From: Pseudonocardia alaniniphila | GTDB lineage: Bacteria; Actinomycetota; Actinomycetes; Mycobacteriales; Pseudonocardiaceae | DNA: 64,000 nt | Assembly (NCBI RefSeq): GCF_022524485.1 | Contig: NZ_JAKXMK010000002.1 | Coordinates: forward strand, 62,001 to 126,000 | Direction: 5' to 3' | Shown here: positions 57,627-64,000 of the stretch, piece after piece | Position numbering within the stretch: position 1 is the first letter of the stretch | Layout of the letters: each line of letters begins with the position of its first letter | Notes under the pieces: model-generated | Told to the model about the DNA's origin: nothing | The model's input: only the letters and a program-made list of their open reading frames with translations | Database searches by the model: none | Program-made: the position numbers and the translations under genes

Positions 57627-60600
57627 TCACGGAGCGGTCGGCGCCGCCGTGACCACGGGCAGTGCGTCAGCGAGGCCGGTGAGTTCCAGCACCCGGGCGG
57701 GCGCCGATCCGGAAGCCACGACGATCGAGAGCCCGTCACCGGCGATCGCGCTCGCCTCGGCGAGCACGGCGACACCCGCGCTGCTGAGGTACCCGACGCC
57801 GGTGAGGTCGAGGACGAGCGGGCCCGCGAGCCTGGCGGCCTCGAACAGGGCCTCCCCGACCGTTCCCCGGCCGGCCAGGTCGACATCGCCGAGAACGGCG
57901 AGCACGCGCTCCCCGTCCGGGCCGTGCCGCTCCTCGACGCTCGCCGGCTCGGGAGCCCGGGCAGTGGAGTACGCCGGGTGCCGGAGCGGACCGGGTGCGG
58001 CCGACGGCGGCGGGGCGGGCAACCGGAAGCTCACGCGGGTGCCGCTGTTTCCGCGGTCGATCACGAACTCCTCGACGAGTCCGTCGATGACCCGCAGGCC
58101 GTGCCCGCGGTGGCCGTTGTCGGCCGGGACCGGCCGCCAGCGGCCCTGGTCGTCCACGTGCACCTCGACAGCGCCGTCGTCGGCGCGGGCCACGGTGTAC
58201 TCGAAGTGGCCGCCGCCCTCCGGGTAGGCGTGCTCCGCGGCGTTGGCGCCCGCCTCGCCGACCGCGAGCTCGAGATCCTCGGTGGTCTCCTCGGGGAGCC
58301 CGGCCGTGGCCGCCCACTCGCTCACCGAGCGGCGGAGCGGGCTCATGCTGGCGGCCGTGGCCGTCAGCCGCCTGTGCAGCGGTGCCGGAACGGCTCGCAC
58401 CACGAGCAGTGCGACGTCGTCGGCCGGGCCCTCCTCACCCAGCACGGCCTCGACCAGCCCCCGTGCCAGCTCGTCCGGTCCGTGGTCGGCGAGGCGTTCG
58501 GCGGCCTGCTGCAGCCGATCGAGCCCGGCGTCGACCACCTCGTCACGGCGTTCGACGAGCCCGTCGGTGTAGAGGATCACCGACGCGCCGGGCGCCACCA
58601 TGGCGCTCCGCTCCCGGTAGGGCGGGCGCCCGCGGACGCCGAGCACCGCGCTGGCGCCGGTGTCGAGGAACCGCGCGCCCGCGTCGTCGACGAGCAGGAC
58701 GGGTGGATGCCCGGCCAGTGCCCAGCGCAGCTCTCCGGTGGCCCAGTCGAACGTGAGGCAGGCGCAGGTGCTGCCGGCCGAGCCCGGGACCCGGTCGGCG
58801 AACCGGTCGAGCCGTTCGAGCGCGGCAGCGGGGGAGTGCCCGTCGAGCAGTTGCGTGGCGAGCGCGCTGCGCAGCTGACCCATGACGGCCGCCGCGGCCG
58901 GGCCGTGGCCCACGACGTCGCCGACGACCAGCGCGACACGGGTGCCGTCGATCGGAAGCATGTCGTACCAGTCGCCGCCGGAGAGGGAGTGCTCGGCGGC
59001 GGGCATGTACTGCGCCGCGGCGGCCAGCCGGGCCAGCGCGGGCAGCTCACGGGGGAGCAGGCTGCGCTGCAGCACGTCGGCGACCTCGTGCTCCGCCTGG
59101 TGCAGGCGGGCCCGGTCGAGCGCCTGTGCGCACTGTCCGGCGACGGTGAGCACGGCGCCGCGCTGCTCGGCGGGCAGTTCGGGGACGGCGCCGTCCTTCG
59201 AGGGGAGCCACAGCCCGACGGCCCCGATCGTCCGGTCCGACAACACCAAGGGAACGGCGATCGGGCTGCCGCTCCACTCCGCCACGCCCGTGCGGACGAC
59301 CGTGGCGAGTGCGTCAGGGGCGTCCAGTGCCACCGCGGCCGATGCGATCGCCTCAGGCCCGCGCCCGGCGATCGGCACCAGATGCGCCCCCTCGTGCAGG
59401 ACGAGGACCGCCGACTCGGCGCCGAGCCCGACCGCGTGGTCGAGCACCACGTCGGCCACCTCGGCGGGCCTGGTGGCCCCCGAGAGCGCAGCCACGATGG
59501 AGCTCAGCTCCTCGGCGGCCCGCCGGGCCACCCGTTCGGCGTGCAGCAGGCCTGCGCGGTACAGGGCTTGGGCGCATTGTTCGGCCAGGGACTCGGCGGT
59601 GGCCCGCTCGATGGCGCCCAGCACGCGTCCGGGCGGGAGGGCGAGGGTCACGAGACCGAGACAGTGCCCCGCGGTGGACAGCGGCAGACAGGCCAGTGCG
59701 TCGAAGCCGAACCGTCCCAGCTCCTGCCGCAGGCCGGGGTCGTGGCCCGCCCATGCGGCGTCCCCGTCCAGCCAGAGCGGCCTGCCGCCGGTGGCGGCGT
59801 CGATCACCGGACCGGCGGCGTCGGTGCCCGGCTCGCTCCACCTCCGGACGAGCTCCGGCGGCCAGCCCGCCACGGCGAGCGCTTCGAGGTCGCCGGCTCC
59901 GCGCACCTTCCATGCGGCCACCGAACGCCCGCCCACCAGCTGGCTGAGCTGCTCGACGACAGCGGCCCCGACCTGCGCAGGCGTGGCCGCGGCGGAGAGG
60001 GCGGCGGTGGCTCGCTGCAGCAACTGCAACTGGCGGTTGGTCTCCTGCTCGCGCCGCAGCAGCCGCTCGCGCTCCGCCTCGGCGCTGCGCCGCTCCGTGA
60101 TGTCGCGCCCGATCGCCTGCAGCCGCCCGTCCGTCGCCGAGCGCATGCTCAGCTCCACGGGCACCGTGCAGCCGTCCTTGCGGCGCATCTCCCACACCTC
60201 GGTGACGGAGGCGCCGGCGTGCAGCTTGGCGACGAGGGCGTCGAGCCGCGGGACGTCCTCGGGACGGACGACGTCCGCCGCGCCGAGGGTGAGCAGCTCC
60301 TCCCGGGAGTGGCCGAGCAGCGCGCAGGCGGCTTCGTTGACGTCGATGAAGTGCAGGGTGTCGTCGGTGAGCCAGATCGCGTCGCCCGCCCGCTCGACGA
60401 TCAGCCGGAAGTGCTCCTCGCTCTCGCGCACCGCGCCGAGGGCGTGCGCGCGCTGCAGCGACTCCCAGCACCGGCCGACGACCGTGGTGAGCAGGTCGAT
60501 CTCGGAGTCCGACCACAACCGCGGCGTCCGATGCTGCACGGCCATCGCGGCGACGAAACGGCCGGCTTTCTGCAACGGCACCCAGATCACCGCGGTGAAA

Positions 60601-61313
60601 CCGCCGCGGTGGTAGGTCTGGCGCTGCTCGGGCAGCACCCGCGGATCGGTCTCCGCGTCGGCCAGCACGTACGGGACGCCCGCCCGCATGCACCGCAGCG
60701 CGTCGGCGCTGAAGTCCGACATGGCCATCCGGCCCGTCAGCTCGGGCAGCCCCCTGGCGTAGCTACCGGTGATCGTGAAGTGGTTCTCGTCGGGCTCGGC
60801 CTCGGCGTAGACGCTGCGGTCGACCTCCATGTGCTCGCCGAGGAGCCGCGCGACCGTCGCCATGATCTCGTCGGGATCCTCCAGCGGCTGGAGCGCGCGT
60901 TCGAGGCAGGCGAGGAAACGGTCGCGGGACCCGTCGCCGCGCGGTACCGCGGACTCGGCGACGGGATCGATCGCGACGACCGAACCGGTGATCATCCCGT
61001 CCTCGACCAAGGGCTCGATCCGGCAGCGGACGTCGACGGTGGTGCCGTCCGGACGGAGGATCTGCTCGTCCGCCGAGTCGAGGGCGGTGCTGGCGGGCCG
61101 GAAGGGACAGCTGGGGACCTCGTGGCCTCCGGCCTCGTGCATGACGGCGTGGAGGTCGGCCCCGAGTAGCTCGGGCACGGACCTTCCGAGCAGCGCCGCC
61201 GCCGCCGGGTTGACCTCGCGGACGAGCCCCGACTCGTCGAGCGCGACGACCCCGATCGGCACGGCGTGCAGCACTGGGTCCGTGTGATGGCGCCGCCCGC
61301 TCAGCTGATCCAC
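57627..61313 (-). CDS. multidomain PAS/GAF sensor with PP2C phosphatase, ATPase and STAS domains
   Basis: A 1228-residue signalling protein. Order by inspection: PAS (about 12-100), GAF (about 140-280, EVDRSVYAEAEPDE), PAS (about 290-400, ending DITERR), two further GAF-like regions (about 420-560 and 590-730), a SpoIIE/RsbU-type PP2C domain (LPRELPALARLAAAAQYMP, GGDWYDMLPIDG, VVGDVVGHGPAAAA, YTDGLVERR), a HATPase_c anti-sigma-like domain (AVGEAGANAAEHAYPEGGG, GHGLRVIDGLV) and a C-terminal STAS/anti-anti-sigma domain (LDLTGVGYLSSAGVAVLAEAS). It thus joins phosphatase, kinase and antagonist of a sigma partner-switching system in one chain. The GTG at 61313 is chosen because upstream text is not domain-like; the start is uncertain. 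It converges on the GMC oxidoreductase gene. Confidence 0.85.
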   Translation of the reverse strand: MDQLSGRRHHTDPVLHAVPIGVVALDESGLVREVNPAAAALLGRSVPELLGADLHAVMHEAGGHEVPSCPFRPASTALDSADEQILRPDGTTVDVRCRIEPLVEDGMITGSVVAIDPVAESAVPRGDGSRDRFLACLERALQPLEDPDEIMATVARLLGEHMEVDRSVYAEAEPDENHFTITGSYARGLPELTGRMAMSDFSADALRCMRAGVPYVLADAETDPRVLPEQRQTYHRGGFTAVIWVPLQKAGRFVAAMAVQHRTPRLWSDSEIDLLTTVVGRCWESLQRAHALGAVRESEEHFRLIVERAGDAIWLTDDTLHFIDVNEAACALLGHSREELLTLGAADVVRPEDVPRLDALVAKLHAGASVTEVWEMRRKDGCTVPVELSMRSATDGRLQAIGRDITERRSAEAERERLLRREQETNRQLQLLQRATAALSAAATPAQVGAAVVEQLSQLVGGRSVAAWKVRGAGDLEALAVAGWPPELVRRWSEPGTDAAGPVIDAATGGRPLWLDGDAAWAGHDPGLRQELGRFGFDALACLPLSTAGHCLGLVTLALPPGRVLGAIERATAESLAEQCAQALYRAGLLHAERVARRAAEELSSIVAALSGATRPAEVADVVLDHAVGLGAESAVLVLHEGAHLVPIAGRGPEAIASAAVALDAPDALATVVRTGVAEWSGSPIAVPLVLSDRTIGAVGLWLPSKDGAVPELPAEQRGAVLTVAGQCAQALDRARLHQAEHEVADVLQRSLLPRELPALARLAAAAQYMPAAEHSLSGGDWYDMLPIDGTRVALVVGDVVGHGPAAAAVMGQLRSALATQLLDGHSPAAALERLDRFADRVPGSAGSTCACLTFDWATGELRWALAGHPPVLLVDDAGARFLDTGASAVLGVRGRPPYRERSAMVAPGASVILYTDGLVERRDEVVDAGLDRLQQAAERLADHGPDELARGLVEAVLGEEGPADDVALLVVRAVPAPLHRRLTATAASMSPLRRSVSEWAATAGLPEETTEDLELAVGEAGANAAEHAYPEGGGHFEYTVARADDGAVEVHVDDQGRWRPVPADNGHRGHGLRVIDGLVEEFVIDRGNSGTRVSFRLPAPPPSAAPGPLRHPAYSTARAPEPASVEERHGPDGERVLAVLGDVDLAGRGTVGEALFEAARLAGPLVLDLTGVGYLSSAGVAVLAEASAIAGDGLSIVVASGSAPARVLELTGLADALPVVTAAPTAP

Positions 61314-61492
61314 CGGGCGGATGGTACCGGCCGGGCAAGGTCGTTCTGGCTCGTGAGGCGCCAGGCGGCAGGTGTCGAGACGTGATTCGCCCGTCCGTGC
61401 AGGGCGGGCGCGGGCGCGGGGGCTCATCCGCCGCGGGCGATGCGGCGCCGCGCGCCGGCCGGTCACGGTGGGCCGCGGACGAAGGAGGGTTG

Positions 61493-62062
61493 ATGGGCGA
61501 GGCATCGGGAGGTCGTGACGACCTGCGGGCACGCTCGCCCATCGCGGCCTGGATCGTGCGGGCCGCGGCGCTGCACCGGAACCGGTGGTCCGACGAGCAC
61601 GAGCTCGCCTACGCCATCCACGGCACCGTCGTCGGTGCGGCCGTGATGATGGCGGCGAGCCTGCACGGCACGCTCGGCGACATCCTGGTGGCGGTCCTGG
61701 TCACCCTGTTCGTCTACTGGGTGGCCGAGCGGTACGCGCACCTGCTCGCCGCCGGTGTGCGCGGGCGGCAGGAGGGGTGGCGGGCCACCCGTGCGGCCAT
61801 CGGGCGTGAGCTGCGTGCGGGCTGGCCGATGGTCGAGGCTGCCTACCTGCCCCTGGTGGTCCTGATCGTGGTCGAACTGTTCACCGACTCGCTCGAACTC
61901 GCGGTGTACGCCTCACTCGCGACATCGACGGTGCTGCTCGTCGCACTCGGGCATCTCGCGGCCCGGCGGGCAGGAGCGAGCAGCGTCGGTGCGCTCGGGT
62001 GGGCCGCGGCCAGCGGCGTTCTCGGCGTCGTCACCATGTGCTTGAAGCTGCTGCTGCACTGA
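61493..62062 (+). CDS. integral membrane protein of unknown function
   Basis: A 189-residue protein with about four to five predicted helices (IHGTVVGAAVMMAASLHG, LVAVLVTLFVYWVAERYAHLL, AYLPLVVLIVVELFT, VYASLATSTVLLVALGHLAA and VLGVVTMCLKLLLH; first residues approximate). GAAGGAGGG lies three bases ahead of the ATG. A basic loop (GVRGRQEGWRATRAAIGREL) separates the second and third helices. It is divergent from the PAS/GAF protein. I recognise no motif and give no function. Confidence 0.65.
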   Translation: MGEASGGRDDLRARSPIAAWIVRAAALHRNRWSDEHELAYAIHGTVVGAAVMMAASLHGTLGDILVAVLVTLFVYWVAERYAHLLAAGVRGRQEGWRATRAAIGRELRAGWPMVEAAYLPLVVLIVVELFTDSLELAVYASLATSTVLLVALGHLAARRAGASSVGALGWAAASGVLGVVTMCLKLLLH

Positions 62063-62069
62063 AATCCGT

Positions 62070-62097
62070 AATGGATAAATCGCCCTGTTCATCCATT
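62070..62097 (+). terminator. candidate terminator hairpin
   Basis: AATGGAT (62070-62076) and ATCCATT (62091-62097) form a perfect 7-bp inverted repeat with a 14-base loop, ending in a TTTT run. It lies 8 bp after the stop of the membrane-protein gene. The AT-rich stem is weak for a GC-rich genome, so it might instead be an operator for the channel gene downstream. Confidence 0.45.
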
Positions 62098-62203
62098 TTC
62101 TGCCGATCACGACGGTATGCGCGATGCCGTGCTCATCCGGTCGGCCCGGACGAAGTGATTGGCCTAACGCAATCGTTGCGGTACTGCGACGAAATCGCAG
62201 ACC

Positions 62204-64000
62204 ATGGCCGGTATGGAGCACGAAGCCGGAGCCCGGCGTGACCTACCGACGGTCGTCCGGGGGAGAGCGACCCATCTCGGTGACTTCACGCTGAACCGCC
62301 GGGTGCTGGTGACCGCTGCGCTGGCCCTTCCCATCGGCGCGATCGGCGCGGTGGCGGCGTGGGTGCTCCAGATGCTGATCGGGCTGATCACGAACGTGGT
62401 CTTCTACCAGCGGGTGGAGACCACCCTTGTAGCTCCGGGAGCCGCGGCGCACCCGGCGATCCTGATCCTCGCCGCGCCCGTCGTCGGCGGTCTCGTGGTC
62501 GGTCTCATGGCGCGCTACGGCTCCGAGAAGATCCGTGGGCACGGCATGCCGGAGGCGATCGAGGCCATCGTCATGCGGCGCAGCCGGGTGGAGCCGCGGG
62601 TCGCGGTGCTCAAGCCCGTGTCGGCCGCGGTGAGCATCGGCACCGGCGGCCCGTTCGGCGCCGAGGGTCCGATCATCATGACCGGAGGGGCGCTCGGCTC
62701 GATCCTCGCCCAGCACCTGCACCTCACCGCCGACGAGCGCAAGGCGTTGATGGTCGGGGGCGCGGCCGCCGGCATGGCGGCCACGTTCAACGCCCCGATG
62801 GCCTCGGTCCTCCTGGCGGTGGAGCTGCTGCTGTTCGAATGGCGGCCTCGCAGCTTCGTTCCTGTCGTGGCGGCCGTGGCGGTGGCGACCGTCGTGCGCG
62901 CGCCTTTGCTCGGAGGCGGTCCGATCTTCCCGGTCGACGCCCTGACGACGGCCCCGACCCCGCTGACCGACCTGCTCTGCGTCGGCGCCGGGGTGATCGG
63001 CGGGCTGCTGGCCGTGGCGCTGACCGCGCTGGTGTACCTGTCCGAGGACGGGTTCATGCGGCTGCCGATCCACTGGATGTGGTGGCCCGCGATCGGTGGC
63101 CTCGTGATCGGGATCGGCGGGCTGATCGAGCCCCGGGCGCTCGGCGTCGGCTACGACGTGATCGACGAGCTGTTGACCGGCCGGGCGACGCTGTCGCTCA
63201 TCGTCGGGATCCTCATTGTGAAGGCGCTGATCTGGGGGCTGTCGCTCGGCTCGGGCACGTCCGGTGGCGTGCTCGCGCCGATCTTCATGATCGGCGGGGC
63301 GATCGGTGCACTGGAGGGTCACCTCTTCCCGGCCGTCGGGCCGGGGTTCTGGTCGGTGGTCGGGCTGGCCGCGGTCGTCGGCGGGGTGATGCGCTGCCCG
63401 CTGACCGGGGTGGTGTTCGCGCTCGAACTCACCCGGGACTGGCCCGCGCTGCTGCCACTGCTGATCGCCTCGGTGTCGGCCTATGCGGTGTCGGCGCTGA
63501 TCCTGCGCCGCTCGGTGCTGACGGAGCGGATCGCCCGCCGTGGCTTCCACCTGTCCCGCGAGTACGACGTGGATCCGCTGGCGGTGCTGTTCATCGACGA
63601 GGTGATGCACGCGTCCCCGGCGACGTTGCGCCGCGAGGATTCGCTGCCGCTCGCCACTGCGGCGCTCGCTGCCGTGGTGCCCCGCCGCGCGTCGGGCGAC
63701 CAGCCGGTGGCAGCGCGGGCTCCGCTGCAGCGGCTGTTCCCGATACTCGACGACGGGGGGCGGCTCGTGGGGGTGGCGCCGCGGCAGTCACTGGTCACCC
63801 CGGTCGCCGGCGTGCACACGACCGGAGACGTGATGATCGGCACGCCGGTGGTCGTGCACGCCGACGACACGTTGCGCGAGGTCGCCTCGCTGTTCGCGCA
63901 GAAGGCCGTCAGTGCGGCGCCCGTGGTCGCTCGGGACGACCCCGGCCGCCTCCTCGGCCTGGTCACCGTCGAACAGCTCCTGGACGGCCGGCTGCGCGAC
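62204..64000 (+). CDS. ClC-family chloride channel/transporter with CBS domains, 3' end missing
   Basis: At least 599 residues, cut by the window edge. The ClC membrane domain shows GHGMPEAIEAI (canonical GxGIPE), GTGGPFGAEGPII with the gating Glu154, NAPMASVLLAVELLLFEW, and GSGTSGGVLAPIFMIGGAIG, all in the expected order. After the last helix (about residue 440) two CBS motifs begin, DEVMHASPATLR and DVMIGTPVVVHADDTLREVA, so the cytoplasmic regulatory pair is largely present. Members move Cl- or other anions, often in exchange for H+. The start ATG at 62204 is not backed by a strong ribosome site; 62213 is an alternative. Confidence 0.85.
   Translation, partial: MAGMEHEAGARRDLPTVVRGRATHLGDFTLNRRVLVTAALALPIGAIGAVAAWVLQMLIGLITNVVFYQRVETTLVAPGAAAHPAILILAAPVVGGLVVGLMARYGSEKIRGHGMPEAIEAIVMRRSRVEPRVAVLKPVSAAVSIGTGGPFGAEGPIIMTGGALGSILAQHLHLTADERKALMVGGAAAGMAATFNAPMASVLLAVELLLFEWRPRSFVPVVAAVAVATVVRAPLLGGGPIFPVDALTTAPTPLTDLLCVGAGVIGGLLAVALTALVYLSEDGFMRLPIHWMWWPAIGGLVIGIGGLIEPRALGVGYDVIDELLTGRATLSLIVGILIVKALIWGLSLGSGTSGGVLAPIFMIGGAIGALEGHLFPAVGPGFWSVVGLAAVVGGVMRCPLTGVVFALELTRDWPALLPLLIASVSAYAVSALILRRSVLTERIARRGFHLSREYDVDPLAVLFIDEVMHASPATLRREDSLPLATAALAAVVPRRASGDQPVAARAPLQRLFPILDDGGRLVGVAPRQSLVTPVAGVHTTGDVMIGTPVVVHADDTLREVASLFAQKAVSAAPVVARDDPGRLLGLVTVEQLLDGRLRD

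Noticed and set aside
57924..61169. 1081-codon plus-strand frame
   Set aside because: Fully antisense to the PAS/GAF/PP2C/STAS gene, whose domains are intact; composition is that of a shadow frame.

Overview
The window is about 64 kb of very GC-rich DNA with GTG/TTG starts, purine-rich Shine-Dalgarno sites and many 4-base ATGA/GTGA stop-start overlaps. This is a high-GC actinobacterium. NDMA-dependent (mycothiol-era) alcohol dehydrogenases, F420-type luciferase-like oxidoreductases, a Zur-type regulator and the mix of catabolic genes fit a Pseudonocardiaceae-like soil organism. That placement is inference; no rRNA or other taxonomic marker is present.

Layout. 1-4.6 kb: edge fragments, a lone GH172/DUF2961 glycosidase, two TetR regulators, an orphan ECF sigma factor and an SDR oxidoreductase. 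A perfect 24-bp palindrome lies between the first TetR and the sigma factor. 4.9-8.9 kb: amide/nucleobase nitrogen scavenging (amidase, NCS1 permease, formamidase). 8.9-9.8 kb: an LLM oxidoreductase. 9.96-10.87 kb: a non-coding array of seven ~70-bp repeats in two subtypes, each bounded by ATGATCA/TGATCAT. 10.9-15.0 kb: a tightly overlapping zinc-uptake operon (binding lipoprotein, ATPase, two permeases, Zur-type regulator) with a Zur-like box in front.

15.2-57.6 kb is one long accessory catabolic region. It holds four family-5 extracytoplasmic solute receptors, and three of them are close paralogs without their own permease. One is frameshifted inside a 3 x 7-bp repeat. Only one complete Opp/Dpp-type permease and ATPase set is present (45.7-51.2 kb). 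The enzymes include a Rieske oxygenase and Rieske ferredoxin, a VOC dioxygenase-like protein, four amidohydrolase-2 (decarboxylase/hydrolase type) proteins, an aldehyde dehydrogenase, twin NDMA-type alcohol dehydrogenases, a Zn alcohol dehydrogenase, an LLM enzyme, a PaaK-like CoA ligase, a UGSC-motif protein with an overlapping partner, an acyl-CoA-dehydrogenase-like (class D) flavoprotein, three alpha/beta or SMP-30 type hydrolases, a muconolactone-isomerase-like protein and a GMC oxidoreductase. Control genes in the region are two sister LysR regulators, an IclR regulator and a histidine kinase/response regulator pair. The most economical reading is uptake and ring-hydroxylating/decarboxylating degradation of one or several aromatic or heterocyclic acids. 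The substrate cannot be read from sequence.

57.6-64 kb: a 1228-residue PAS/GAF/PP2C/ATPase/STAS signalling protein, a membrane protein of unknown role, and a ClC-type channel with C-terminal CBS domains that runs off the window. I saw no rRNA, tRNA, CRISPR array, transposase or integrase.
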